The translations under genes were made by a program, and so were the position numbers. 64,000 bases of DNA. It comes from Catonia carolina (taxonomy: Eukaryota > Arthropoda > Insecta > Hemiptera > Achilidae). The notes beneath the pieces are model-generated. The model saw only the letters and a list, made by a program, of their open reading frames with translations. It ran no database searches and had not been told where the DNA came from. The DNA lies in NCBI GenBank assembly GCA_035578175.1, contig JAQMRL010000001.1, positions 50,057,553-50,121,552 of the forward strand. The letters are read 5' to 3'. Positions 1 to 10,486 of the stretch are shown one piece after another (the stretch's first letter is position 1; the number at the start of each line of letters is the position of its first letter).

Positions 1-1534
1 CCCACGATATTCTAAACATAATTCGATACATCCATGATTCAAATACTTGAATCCCGTCTATTTCTCATCGCTTAAGAGTCCAAGCCTCTATTCCTAACTG
101 AAGAACAGAAGTGATGAATCATCTCACGAATATTATTCGGACTTTTAGATTCCCTATGCATAAAAAATCTTTCACCTTTAAATAAGTCGCCTTCGCCAAC
201 AACATGTTGAGTAACTCAATACTTTTTTTTAAATAATTTAGAAAATTTTTACAAAGAAAAAATATTTAATCAGGTTTTCAAAGTAAATCTGAAAGAAAAA
301 TGTACGGGGCAGTCGAAAATAAACCCACGAACATACTTTAATTTAAAAAAATTGACTATATATCATTAAATTTTTCGCCAGTATTTAATACGTTAGCTCT
401 GGAGAACTATTTAAATAATCCTGAAATGTATTTATAAAACACCTGGAAGTATGAGAAGAAACGGCAGGAACGGGAAATTAATTGTATCCAGTCAGGGGAT
501 TCCGAGTTAATTAGTAAGGACGTAGATTTTAAACGTTTTTGGTCTGACTTTGCTATTTTTTTCTGACTTGAATGTGCCAAATGATTCAAGGTCTTCTGTT
601 TAATACCATCTGATATAAACAACTCCATACGTATAAAAACAAACATACCAAATATTTAAATTTAATGAAAACACGGAACAATTATTTTATATGACTAACA
701 GATTATTAAATCGCAAGTATAGTCTGGTGTTTACATGTAAAAAGAAAAATTTCCGAGCATTTGTTGCTTATAAGAAAAAGGTTATAGCTGTTATAATAAT
801 GTACAAGCGATTGTGCTGTTATTGTATTATAGATAACAAGCCATTAGCTTTAAATCAGCGTGCCTATGTTCTCTTGCATGAAAAACAATTGCACGCAAAG
901 TGAATGAGGAAATGCTTTTGCTATTTTTTTAAATATTTCCTCATACGTGCGTTACTTATAAGGAAAGGACGATTAATTTTATGATTAGTGTGACAAAATA
1001 ATTTATAGTTGCTTAAACGCTTTGTTGAATAAATTTTGTTAACAGATGTAAAATGCTTTGGTGTTAAACACTCGTAAGAATTCCATCCACCGTGCATTCC
1101 CAAACCGACATAATCCATCTACCCATTTCAGTTCTACGATCTGGATTTATTTCGCAGTGTTATAATGCATTTTTGATTAATGAGACAGCTTCTTGGATCA
1201 ATTATTTTATTCTTTCACATAAGAAATAAATACAGTTTTTTACTAATTTTTCACGTATTAGCGTAGATACAGAGAGCTTTCTAAGTATCTTTAAATACAA
1301 AGCACACTTACTATATTTAAAAAAATAAAAAACCTGTTAAATGGTAAACATAACAAGCTAATTTAGCACATCATACAACAATGGTATAAAGTACGGCTCT
1401 TGAATCTTTGATTTTCTTATGATAAGAAATGACTGACTCTCAGTTCCTTAACCAAAATTATTGTATCTATTTTAAGTTATTTTTATAATTCAATGAATAA
1501 CACAATTATAAGAATGGTAAAATGTTATATGACA
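1..1534. other. AT-rich sequence, no gene seen
   Basis: The open frames here (for example 407-646 and 691-903) are short, compositionally biased and without recognisable motifs. I see no repeat, RNA gene or splice-supported exon. Confidence 0.6.
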
Positions 1535-1890
1535 CTGGTTGTTTACGTATTGGCTTATGGAAGTGAAATCTAGACTTTGGTTTCAAGAGAGGAAAACAGA
1601 CTGCGGGCAGCAGAAATGAGATTCCTTTGAGCTATCAAAAATATTCCAAATTGACAGGTTTCAAAACGGAGATATTCGAGCGAAGCTGGAAGTCCGAGCC
1701 CTGAATGCTAAAAATCAGTGAGTACAGAAAGAGATATGTTCATTGGATACTCCCAGAAATAATCCCCTCGAAGCACTAAATTACAGAACTGAGGGAAGTA
1801 GGGATGTAAGGAGGCCTTTGGAAGAGATGGTTAGAATCGGTTTTGCGATCAGTGTGGACCAGAATAGACATGATTGTGTATCCGTCGTAG
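1535..1890 (+). pseudogene. LINE C-terminal remnant (post-reverse-transcriptase region)
   Basis: Reading across frames gives AYGSEI-TL, then RLRAAEMRFL, then a DIRAKLEVRALN-like stretch in another frame, then PRNNPLEALNYRTEGSRD. This order (YGSE.W, LRAAEMRFLR, NEDIR, a region ending in a basic GRRDVGRP-like block) is the conserved tail found downstream of the reverse transcriptase in many insect non-LTR retrotransposons. Several stops and frame changes show it is dead. No endonuclease, RT core or 3' tail is attached, so it is a fragment. The family call rests on motif order only; the clade is uncertain. Confidence 0.6.
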
Positions 1891-2767
1891 AAGAAGAAAT
1901 AAATTATAGTATAACTGCGCAATAGATATAAGCTACAACATGTAAACTGCTTCGTATGAAAACACGATATCTGAAAACGTGGTTATATTACAGTTATAAA
2001 GGTGAAGTAGGCCTACATAGTTCTATAACGTGACATCGATAGTTAGATTTAAATAAATTCTTTGTGGTTAAGATAAATTTTACAAAAATAAAAAGGTAAT
2101 AAGGATATATAAATTCCATAAAGAGCATTATAAAGAAATTATGTGACAACTTATAGCCAGTATGAACAATATACTGCCTGGAGACATTGAAGGACCTTCT
2201 ACTTAGAGACCTATTGACATTGAACCTGAGCGACGTCACATTTGTACTGCTTTGAATACAAATTAGAACTTATACAAAGAGATTTGAAATAAATAATATG
2301 CGATGTAACATTTATTATATAGGTACTTGAATCATCTTAATTCTTAGACTTTATTTTAAAAAAGAAACAAAGTATTTACAAACGCGTTTCTTATTAGTAA
2401 TACGATGTCTTTAAACACCTATTCAAAACGTTTTTATTCAATGACGATTACCAGTACCAGTAATTAAAATTACCAGTATTTAAAATTAAAATATAAATTA
2501 TTAAGGATCATTACCGAAGGATTCATATAAATTATGAATCATTTAAAATAAATTGTATTGTTGGACAATATCTTTAACTGTTTTAACTTGAAACCACAAA
2601 AACGGATTCGTTGTACTATGTACGTCCCTTGCTAAACATATATACATTCCTAGACATTAAACATATTTTATATTTCAATGTATATTATGTTGATCGTAGT
2701 TGTAGCAATCAGCTGTTGAGTTAGTTTACAAATTTATTCAGAACAGCTGATTCCTACATTTTATAAG
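1891..2767. other. AT-rich sequence, no gene seen
   Basis: Open frames are short and unsupported. There is one TAGGCCTA-type palindrome near 2008. Nothing else is recognisable. Confidence 0.5.
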
Positions 2768-3103
2768 TTTTTTTTTTTTTTTTTTAATTCCTAATATGTG
2801 TACGTTGCAATCTGTTCAATTCAGAACAATAAGCAACCCCATGACCCAATGAGATGAGGATGATGTGTATGACGTGTAAATGAGGTGTAGTCTTGTACAG
2901 ACTCAGGCCGACCATTCCTGAGAAAGTATGGTTAATTGAACCCCAACCATCAAAGTACACAGGCAACCACTGTCTAGTATTAAAATCCATATAAAAGTAA
3001 CTACCTTTACTAGGATTTGAACCAGGAACCTTCGTCTCCGAAAATCAGCTGTTAAACAGCTGATTTTGGCGACGACTTTACCTCTAGACCAACCCGGTGG
3101 GTT
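2768..3103 (-). repeat. tRNA-derived SINE, family 1, copy a
   Basis: On the minus strand the head has an A box (TGGTCTAGAGG) and a B box (GGTTCAAATCC), as in tRNA-derived SINEs transcribed by RNA polymerase III. Between the boxes is a 25-nt perfect palindrome built on AAATCAGCTGTT. A body of about 230 nt follows and ends in an A-rich tail, seen here as an 18-nt T run at 2768-2785. It lies head to head with copy b, and copy c is at 39755-40075. It is not a functional tRNA because the space between the boxes is too long and the body is unrelated to tRNA. Confidence 0.85.
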
Positions 3104-3169
3104 ATTTTATAAGTGCAGGCAAATATTTAATTTATACAAAAAATGTTTTTTCTAAATTTTAATTTACGC

Positions 3170-3482
3170 ATCGGGTTGGTCTAGAGGTAAATTCATCGCC
3201 AAAATCAGCTGTTAAACAGCTGATTTTCGGAGACTGGTACGAATCCTAGTAAAGATAGTTACTTTTATACGGATTTGAATGCTAGACAGTTGTTACCGGT
3301 GTACTTTGATGGTTGGGGTTCAATTAACCATACTCTCTCAAGAATGGTCGGCCTGAGTCTGTACAAGACTACACCTCATTTGCACGTCATACATATCATC
3401 CTTATCTCATTGAGTCATTAGGTTGCTTATTGTTCTGAATTGAACAGATTGCAACGTACACACATTAGGGATTAAAAAAATA
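3170..3482 (+). repeat. tRNA-derived SINE, family 1, copy b
   Basis: This is the inverted partner of copy a, about 65 bp away. It has the same A box, the same 25-nt palindrome and the same body, ending with GGGATT and an A-rich tail. The B box is damaged (GGTACGAATCC). Together the two copies form a large hairpin-capable inverted repeat with arms of about 310 nt. No clean target duplication is visible. Confidence 0.85.
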
Positions 3483-4275
3483 AAATTTAATTAACTAATA
3501 AAAAATAAAAACCACAATATATAAGTTTTTTTATTAATTAACCAAAGTAGTAAAACAAAGTTATTTTTCAAAATTTACCTAATATTTTATTTTATTTTAC
3601 CAAAGACATTATTTAATTCCAAAGCTATAATTTGCAACAATAAAAAATAAAGTTGATCTTGAAACCAACCATCGAACAGTAGCTACAGATGCGGTTTGTT
3701 TTATCAATATAAATAAAATTCGATATATGTATGTGTATACGTTCCCCTTTATCTCCTAAATTACTGAACCAATTTTCATGCAGTTTCTTTTATGTTGTAA
3801 CTATGATGCCGATGCAGGTTTTAGGTTATTGAAACCCTTGAAAAGTTAGCCCTAAAGGGTTGAAAATAATGTTTATATCCTACATTAAGGCTTTTATGAG
3901 GTTACGTAATCTGCTGCTTTTAAACCAGCTGATGTGATTCAAAAAAAGATTTGTCATAAATAAAGTCATATAATTTAGCAAATAGCGACGTGGTGCTAAG
4001 GATCAGCTGGTGACAACATCACCATGATAATTTTATTGTATTTTATTATGTAGATACGATTTTGTACTGTTGATAATTTTATAAAAGTAAAGTCCGTGTT
4101 TTTTTAATTTGTTTTAATTTTCTTTTAATTGGTGAGTGATCAATTGCTTTGATATTCTATTTTGACTTTTATTTTATTCAACGTAGATTTAAGTTTTTGG
4201 TTTTGACAATTTTTTTGTGGTTGTTTTTTTTTGTTTTTTTTTCATTTTCAATAATGACATCAAAATAACATCACT
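3483..4275. other. Repeat-like AT-rich sequence
   Basis: The stretch at about 3720-3990 (a run on an element ending near ACCAATTTTCATGCAG, then AGCCCTAAAGGG) resembles widely dispersed insect repeats. No gene is visible. It may be part of the same decayed element as the small open frame at 4276. Confidence 0.3.
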
Positions 4276-4383
4276 ATGAAGAAAATCTTCAAAAGCAAAA
4301 AACTTCAAAAAGCAAGAACTGCTGAAACGGAGGAACAACGAGAATCTCGCCTAGTTTCCTGCTATTTTTTGCTACATATTTAA
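4276..4383 (+). pseudogene. Short remnant ORF, possibly Helitron-like N-terminus
   Basis: This 35-codon frame starts MKKIFKSKK and contains RTAETEEQRESRL. Basic blocks with a TEEQRE.RL core recur in the N-terminal part of Helitron-type and some other insect transposon proteins. The frame stops after a hydrophobic FLLHI. No helicase or Rep motif is present nearby, so the assignment is weak. Confidence 0.25.
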
Positions 4384-5322
4384 AAAAAGTGATTACACCA
4401 TTTTGCACGTGCAAAACCGTGCGGGGCATGCTAATTGCATAATAGTTTAGTTTACATTAATAAATAAGTATATGTTAACGGGAATATTTAAAAATAATAG
4501 AGATCCGCTACATAGTAATATACTACAAGAGTACTTTCAGACTTCATTCGAATATTTTTTGAATATTGAAGGGAATTAATTTCCATGAATTCGAGTTGCC
4601 ATTGAAAGTATATGTATATCTTGTTCATAACATAACTTGCGATAAGAAGAAAGATGTTGACAAGCTTCTGCAACATATCTTCGGAAAGGAATGGAAAACC
4701 GATGAAAACTTTTAAGTGGTACCTTGACATTGTCATGAACAGCCACGCTGCTAGTGAAGAAGATGAAGACGTTATAGAAGAAGAAAAGTGTAACTGTTTG
4801 GACGATGATAAAGGACTCCATGTTTAAATTAAGCAACTAAAATATTTCCTGTACTCAATTTTCATATTATCAGTTTACTACAAATAATAAAAAATTCTTT
4901 AAAAAATCAAGTGTTTTATTATCATCTTCTGATTAGCACCTTCGAATGAGTCAATCAAAAAAAAATTATTTCTACATGATTTCTTTCGAAAAAGGTTTTG
5001 TCCACCGTAACCAGTCAAAAAAGGTTTAGTCCAACATAAAATGCTTTATAAAATAGAACACATTCATTTTTATTTTTATACTAGGTTATAGTGTCTAGAG
5101 TATCAGAAGTTTACATAGAAATTTTTTCCTTATATTACAAGTGTATTATAGGCAAAACAGTTTTTTGCCTTTTTTGAAAATTTACCTTGGTGTAACTAAA
5201 CTCTTTTTGAACGCCGCCTCCTCAAATGCAGGCACTGATATTAAAGTTTATAATAAAATTTTAAAACAGGAGCAAAGCAAGCAGTAAGACGGTGTTCTTC
5301 GTGGCATTTCCAAATATCAAAA
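4384..5322. other. AT-rich sequence with a possible decayed ORF
   Basis: Around 4580-4830 the plus strand reads FHEFELPLKVYVYLVHN, then KEWKTDENF, a stop, and then an acidic tail EEDEDVIEEE. This looks like eroded coding sequence, but I cannot name it. The minus-strand frames over the same bases look like shadows. The rest shows nothing. Confidence 0.3.
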
Positions 5323-5559
5323 ATGAAGAAAATTTTCTTTAAAAAGTCTGTTAGGAAGGAGAAATGTGTACTGGTTCGTGGAGAACCACATTTCAAAACT
5401 GATGTAGGCAATTACAGAAGTCTATTTAGTAAATCGTGCTCCATTGAAGATATTTTGTTGAATGAAATAACAAAAATGAATAAAATATCTGAAAAAAAGA
5501 AAACCGATGAGGAAAAATTATTAAAGAAATATTATGGAGATGATTGGCGACTGATTTAA
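5323..5559 (+). CDS. Hypothetical 78-aa ORF, lysine-rich
   Basis: The frame starts MKKIFFKK, much like the remnant at 4276 (MKKIFKSKK), and ends KKYYGDDWRLI. The product is basic with alternating acidic residues, without signal peptide, membrane segment or cysteine pattern. It ends 130 bp before a dispersed repeat. It may be a small transposon-encoded protein or a chance frame. I do not recognise it. Confidence 0.2.
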   Translation: MKKIFFKKSVRKEKCVLVRGEPHFKTDVGNYRSLFSKSCSIEDILLNEITKMNKISEKKKTDEEKLLKKYYGDDWRLI

Positions 5560-5690
5560 AGTTTGAAATTTCATGTTCATGTGACTGATGGTGCACGTGA
5601 TTCAAAACCGATTGATAATGATTATTGTAAAGTTCCCGAGGAACAGGAAAATGTGTTTATTTAAACAATAAGAAGTACCTAAGTAATAAA

Positions 5691-6724
5691 AATCTGGTGT
5701 GAAACACTTACACAACTTTCTCTTGCCAATGCAAATGATTAACAATATAACCTAACATTAGTAATTAACCATTAGAAATAAACAAAAAACTAACCTCTAA
5801 AAACATAACCTTATTTTAATCATGAGTGAAAGAAGAAAAATGAAAATTGGGTGACCTGTTTGGCTTCAAAATACGGAAAATCACTCTTTCAAGCTAAACT
5901 AGGCTCTGCAGAGAAAAACGCTTTCAATAAAAGTTGTAGATCTTTTAATTTTGAATAAATTTGATTAAATACACTTTTGTCGTAAAATGCATACCAAGGC
6001 CGAAATCTTAAAAAAAATCCATTTTTCTCACGTTTTCGTGAGAAAAATACAGAAAATCGCTTATTACCGCTAAACTAAGCGTTTTACAAAAAAAAATGTT
6101 TGAAATAAAAGTTGTAGAATTTTACATTCTCTACAACTTTTATTATATAACGTTTTGCGCTAAAATGCATATTAAAGCCGAAATCTTAAAAAGAAAATGT
6201 TTTTACGTGAAAACAGCCTTACCCAGAATTTCAGCAAACATGGCGCCTACCCTATCTTGTAGAGAATAAAAAGTTTAGTAAATAAGGCGATTTTTAAAAA
6301 AATCGTAGGACCAGTTTTTGAGAAAATCGCAAAAAAGTTAAAAATTACACTAATAAACTACTACTTCCGGTTGACCGATTTTGATGAAAATGTTCGTGTC
6401 GGGTCCGGTAGTGGTATGTAACTTAAGTTTCAAGTTTGAAGTTCGTACGTTGTTCCGTTCTTGAGATATTCTGTTCACTCACACACGCACACACGCACAC
6501 TCGCACACGTGCGCACGCGCGCACACGTGCGCACGCGCGCACACGCACTCACACGCACGCGCGCGCACAAACACACACACACACACAGACCAATCGCTAA
6601 AAACATGTTTTTTTGGGGTTCAGGGGGTCTGAAACCGTGTAGATCCGGTGAAAACTCGATTTCGAAAAATCGACATGAAAACAATACTTTCCTTCCTATA
6701 TATTCATATAGGCAAGAGAAAGTA
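5691..6724 (-). repeat. ~0.93 kb dispersed repeat, copy 1 (Helentron/HINE-like structure)
   Basis: One end carries ACTTTCTCTTGCC and the other its inverse, GGCAAGAGAAAGT. Just inside the latter is the 18-nt palindrome CCTATATATTCATATAGG. The interior contains TTTTCTCAAAAACT-type blocks, several imperfect internal copies of a CTACAACTTTTATT..GCATTTTAC unit, and a CA-type microsatellite. Copies 2-4 are at 14.7, 31.2 and 38.2 kb. No coding capacity. Short terminal inverted repeats, a terminal palindrome and an internal microsatellite match the layout described for non-autonomous Helentron elements (HINEs). That class assignment is inference. Confidence 0.7.
6476..6588 (+). repeat. (CA)n/(CGCA)n microsatellite
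   Basis: This is a run of CA with interspersed CG dinucleotides. It is the expanded version of the short GT/CA tract found at the same place in the other copies of the 0.93 kb repeat (about 15418-15456 and 31303-31320). Open frames across it (HTHTRTLAHVRTRAH type) are artefacts. Confidence 0.9.
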
Positions 6725-6955
6725 AAAAGTAGTAATAAGTAAGTAGTGATAAGTAAGTAATAATAAGTAATAAGTTTGTAGCGTGATCTTTTAAACTAAT
6801 TAGGTATTTAATAAGAGCAAATAAAAAAACTCAACTGCACATACCGGTAACCAGCTACCAAAAAACAATTTTTTATTCTTTTTTATTTTTTAAACTTTCA
6901 ATTGTTGTAAAAAGTTTCTAAATTTATTTAATTTATTTTACATAAATATTAGAAT

Positions 6956-9783
6956 TGTATCGTACTAATCAAGTTATTATTGTAGATTCTTTAACAAATG
7001 CAGTTATAGATCCGAATGAAGTACCAAATACATTAGCTTCGACCTTTGCTAAAAACTCCAGTGACTTGAATCACGAAAATGATTTTCGAAAATAAAAATC
7101 TGAATCGAACTTTACCATGAAAAATGTTCTTGAACACAATTCCCATTCGAATACATATCTAAATCTTCCTATTTCATTAAATGAACTTCAAACAGTACTG
7201 CATCGCACCAAGAATTCTAGTCCTGGACCAGATGGCATTTACAACATCTTCCTCAAAAAATTACCAGTGTCTGGATTAACCTATTTAATCAAGTTATTTA
7301 ATAATATTCTATCATCAGGGTGCTTTCCTTCTATTTGGAGAAAAGCCATCGTTATTGCTATCCCTAAGTCGAATACAGACAACTCTAAAGCAGAAAATTT
7401 TAGACCAATTTCTCTAACTTGTACTATGTGCAAAGCAATGGAAAAAATTATTAACAAACGACTCCTATGGCACATAGAAGAAATACAATTTCTGTCTCCA
7501 TATCAGAGTGGTTTTAGGAAATTCCGTTCGACAACAGACCATTTCATTAACATCGAAGCTAACATTTGCGACGCTTTCGCGAATAATGAACACCTAATTT
7601 TAGTACGTCTAGACATATTTAAGGCATACGATATGATCTGGCGAGATCGAATTGTTAAAATATTATTAGAAATGGGTGTTAATGGGTCTATTTTACAGTT
7701 CATCGCGAATTTTCTGCAGATCAGGATAATTCAAGTTAGGGCAAATGGAATTCTGTCAAACGAATTTACACTTGACAATGGTGTCCCACAAGGATCAGTT
7801 TTAAGTACATCATTGTTTCTGATAGCAATTAATGAACTCATATGTACTGTTCAACGACCCGTAAATCTGTTGGCTTTTGCTGATGACTTACATGTTCTGT
7901 GTAAAGGGAGTAAAATTTCTACAACTTTACATGTAGTCCAACAATCTCTTAACGATCTCACTAACAAGGCACGTGAAGCAGGATTCAGATTTTCAGAAAA
8001 TAAATCAAGTTACATCATCTTTTCACAAAAACAACGAAATGACACTTCAGAAAATCTATTCCTCGGTCAACATAAGTTACAACGAAAAAATAACATAAAA
8101 ATTTTAGGACTTACTTTTGATGAAAAACTTACTTGGAAATCACACATACGGGATTTAAAATTAAATTGTTTAAAACGAATGAACATTGTTAAATTAATTT
8201 CTTCGTGTAATTGGGGAGCAGACAAAGACATTATTATGAACACTTACAACAGTTTTATTCGTTCAATACTTGATTATGGATCAGTTATTTATAATTCAGC
8301 TAAACCATACATTCTACGAACACTTGATACCATTCATTCAACTGGACTAAGGCTGGCATTAGGAGCATTCCGAACGAGCCCTATATCGAGTATCATTGTT
8401 GAATCTCGACAATTACCGCTCAGTCTACGAAGGGAGAAACTAAGTGCATCGTATTGTCTTAAAATTGCGACTACACCAAAAAATCCTACATATGATAACA
8501 TATTTACTAACAGATATTCACACATATACTCAACCAAGACATCGCTGCCAAAACCTATGTATTATCGCATTTCTGAAGAGTTCACAACTATTCCATCCGT
8601 CCTAAATTCAATCATACACAGAAATCATCCTAAGGACCCTCCTTGGCTTATGGAATCACCTAAAATAGAAATGTCGCTTATGGAATTTACAAAAAGTAAC
8701 ACAAACTCACGGGTATACACTACAACATACACCTCCATAAGTAACAGATATTCCAATTACCTAAAAATTTTTACAGATGGTTCAAAAACAAACAACGCCT
8801 CCAGCTGCGCTTTTGTACTCCCAGCAGAAGAAAAGCTCTTTAAATTACAACCTTGGTCCTCTATTTTTTGCTGTGAGGCTTACGCAATTAAACAAGCTTT
8901 AACGTACGTACGTTCATCATCACAGAAATACTTCCTTATTCTCTCCGATTCTAGAAGCGTGATAGAGAGTCTCAAAAACACCTCCACTGAAGATCCTATT
9001 ATTGAGAAACTTCTTTCATTGTACACCGAAGTTTTTAAGATGGGTAAACAAGTAGTATTTGTGTGGATTCCATCCCATGTTGGCATTGTTGGAAACGAAA
9101 AAGCTGACAGAGCTGCTAAAAAGGCCTTAACCTTACCAATGCCAACATGCTTCAAAATTTCATTCAAAGATGTCAACAACAACTTACACAAAACTCGTCT
9201 TCAAAAATGGAATGACACTTGGAAAAATTGTCCCCCCAGTAAACTTCACAATGTCAGAGAAAATATTTTTGAAAAACAACCCATACAATTCACCAACCGA
9301 CATGATCAAGTAATACAAACAAGACTCAGAATTGGACATACTTTTCTCACACATGGACATCTACTCACAAGAAAACCTCACAACACCTGCAATTACTGTC
9401 ACTCCAAAATCACAATACAACACATCTTTACTGACTGCACATCTCTGGAAACGTTTCGGCGCAGATTTAACTTGCCACGCGATATACACGAATGTTTTAA
9501 AGATGAATACAATACATCCAGATCTATGGATTATATCAAATTCTTGTACCCGCGTGGATTACTCTAAAAACTGAATAGAACTTTCATCATGATTGTGAAT
9601 GTTTATTTTGTGAAATTGTTTGCATTTTGTTTATATTCTTTGTTACTAATGTTAGCCACATTGTTAGTTTTTAAGTTTTTATAAGTATATTATTAATAAT
9701 CTGTTGTAGAATAACATTCTAGAAGTCACTAAAAACCTGGTTGTTGATGTGACTTTAAATAAAGTATTAAAAAAAAAAAAAAT
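6956..9783 (+). mobile_element. 5'-truncated non-LTR retrotransposon (LINE, RNase H-bearing, I-group-like)
   Basis: The insertion is bounded by a 7-bp duplication TTAGAAT (6949-6955 and 9784-9790). Coding sequence runs straight from the left boundary: from 6961 the frame reads RTNQVIIVDS through VPNTLASTFAKNS, with a single stop TAA at 7093, before the main ORF. Its 3' UTR ends with AATAAAG and a short A run at about 9769-9782. The apurinic endonuclease and ORF1 are missing, so this is a typical 5'-truncated target-primed insertion. It is fairly recent, since only one stop is present. Confidence 0.85.
7117..9567 (+). CDS. LINE ORF2 C-terminal part: reverse transcriptase + RNase H + CCHC
   Basis: This frame of 816 codons encodes a reverse transcriptase that copies element RNA at a nicked target. 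RT motifs appear in order: SSPGPDG (35-40), FRPISL (95-100), SGFRKFRSTTDH (131-142), motif A RLDIFKAYD (D166), GVPQGSVLS (222-230) and the catalytic FADD (254-257). RNase H follows with FTDGS (D554), CEAYA (E587), SDSRS (D611) and KADRAA (D664). A CNYC..H..C finger lies at 758-774. RNase H excludes most jockey elements and points to the I/Loa/Outcast side. The first methionine is not the true start: the upstream frame is coding but broken by one stop at 7093 and truncated at 6956, so the copy cannot make full ORF2. Confidence 0.9.
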   Translation: MKNVLEHNSHSNTYLNLPISLNELQTVLHRTKNSSPGPDGIYNIFLKKLPVSGLTYLIKLFNNILSSGCFPSIWRKAIVIAIPKSNTDNSKAENFRPISLTCTMCKAMEKIINKRLLWHIEEIQFLSPYQSGFRKFRSTTDHFINIEANICDAFANNEHLILVRLDIFKAYDMIWRDRIVKILLEMGVNGSILQFIANFLQIRIIQVRANGILSNEFTLDNGVPQGSVLSTSLFLIAINELICTVQRPVNLLAFADDLHVLCKGSKISTTLHVVQQSLNDLTNKAREAGFRFSENKSSYIIFSQKQRNDTSENLFLGQHKLQRKNNIKILGLTFDEKLTWKSHIRDLKLNCLKRMNIVKLISSCNWGADKDIIMNTYNSFIRSILDYGSVIYNSAKPYILRTLDTIHSTGLRLALGAFRTSPISSIIVESRQLPLSLRREKLSASYCLKIATTPKNPTYDNIFTNRYSHIYSTKTSLPKPMYYRISEEFTTIPSVLNSIIHRNHPKDPPWLMESPKIEMSLMEFTKSNTNSRVYTTTYTSISNRYSNYLKIFTDGSKTNNASSCAFVLPAEEKLFKLQPWSSIFCCEAYAIKQALTYVRSSSQKYFLILSDSRSVIESLKNTSTEDPIIEKLLSLYTEVFKMGKQVVFVWIPSHVGIVGNEKADRAAKKALTLPMPTCFKISFKDVNNNLHKTRLQKWNDTWKNCPPSKLHNVRENIFEKQPIQFTNRHDQVIQTRLRIGHTFLTHGHLLTRKPHNTCNYCHSKITIQHIFTDCTSLETFRRRFNLPRDIHECFKDEYNTSRSMDYIKFLYPRGLL

Positions 9784-9990
9784 TTAGAATAATAAATAAC
9801 ATTTATTTTTAATAATTTAATAATACGTATTTTAATAATTTCAATAACAATTATTTTGAAAATTTTTTAATTTATTTTTATACTAGAATAAATGTCATGT
9901 TTTACAATAATAGTTACCGGTATGTGCAGTTGAGTTTTTTTATTTACTCTTAATAAATAATTAGTTTAAAAAATCACGCTACAATATTTT

Positions 9991-10008
9991 GGCGCACCAA
10001 CGTACGGG
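9991..10008 (+). promoter_or_regulatory. Putative LTR-retrotransposon primer-binding site
   Basis: TGGCGCACCAACGTACGG begins with TGG, as expected for complementarity to a tRNA 3' CCA end, and TGGCGC resembles primer sites in other LTR elements. It follows the LTR-like end by 6 bases. The exact tRNA cannot be decided by eye. Confidence 0.45.
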
Positions 10009-10054
10009 CAATATTGTCAAATTTAAATTTAGCAATTTATTGTAATCAACTATA

Positions 10055-10168
10055 ATGTCGCGAAAGTTAAGATCGAAAAAAACAATATCAAGAGACTGTA
10101 AAAGTGATGGGAAAGAACAGGAAAATGTAGACAGTCATGAATTAGGTAAGAAATTAGAACTTAGCTAG
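10055..10168 (+). pseudogene. Gag-like N-terminal remnant of an LTR retrotransposon
   Basis: A 37-codon frame starts MSRKLRSKKTISRD and continues EQENVDSHELGKK before a TAG. The next codons (VLEEIIRKFDDKLRIKN) still look coding, so the stop is probably a lesion. A basic N-terminus about 50 bp after a primer-binding site is the usual position of Gag. No zinc knuckle, protease or RT follows: the sequence breaks off into a Tigger-like fragment at about 10298. Confidence 0.4.
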
Positions 10169-10297
10169 GTATTAGAAGAGATAATAAGGAAGTTTGATGA
10201 TAAATTGAGAATAAAAAATTGTTAGATATATTTATCCACTCACGTACATCAGAATGAACAACCTGTAAATCTTGTAAAATTGCTGGCGTATCTGGTG

Positions 10298-10484
10298 TTA
10301 ATTTTCGTGCCTTTTTTCTTGACCGGTATTGTTTTGATTTCCTTTTTTACTACTCATGTTCCGCCACAGTTTACGCAAGGTGTCAAGGTTCAATAGCCTA
10401 CTGAGCCCTCGGCAGTCGGCGATGACAGCACGGTCGGAAGCGAAAAGTCGGACTAACAGAGGTTGGATTAGCGGGCTTCTACTG
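10298..10484 (-). mobile_element. 5' end fragment of a Tigger/jerky-like pogo transposon
   Basis: On the minus strand a TIR-like start CAGTAGAAGCCCGCTAATCC (next to a TA at 10485-10486), then GTTAGTCCGACTTTTCGC, matches the AACCTCGATTATCCGAC-type ends of Tigger/jerky elements. About 110 bp inside it is a start MSSKKGNQNNTGQEKR, like the short lysine-rich start of jerky-type transposases, which stops after 19 codons (HEN*). The helix-turn-helix and DDE regions are absent. Confidence 0.5.
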
Positions 10485-10486
10485 TA

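Larger units (their letters stand above)
6777..9984 (+). mobile_element. LTR-like unit with long inverted ends, split by a LINE
   Basis: The unit begins TGTAGCGTGATC and ends GATCACGCTACA-like (..AATCACGCTACA). The inverted match extends about 70 bp on each side (through CTCAACTGCACATACCGGTA). Removing the LINE at 6956-9783 leaves about 380 bp. Seven bases after the final CA lies TGGCGCACCAACGTACGG, which looks like a retroviral-type tRNA primer-binding site, followed by a Gag-like start. I therefore read this as the 5' LTR of a decayed LTR retrotransposon. The alternative is a ~380 bp inverted-repeat MITE that lies beside that sequence by chance. Confidence 0.5.

Noticed and set aside
2784..2990. 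68-aa ORF on the minus strand
   Set aside because: It lies wholly in the body of SINE copy a; the same sequence in copies b and c is not open.
2768..3482. tRNA genes
   Set aside because: A and B boxes are present, but the spacing, the palindrome and the long body with A-rich tail show SINEs, not tRNAs. The same applies to the other tRNA-like heads.
6461..6742. 93-aa HTHTRT-rich frame and its opposite-strand partner
   Set aside because: Both are translations of the CA/CG microsatellite inside the 0.93 kb repeat; they have no coding signature.
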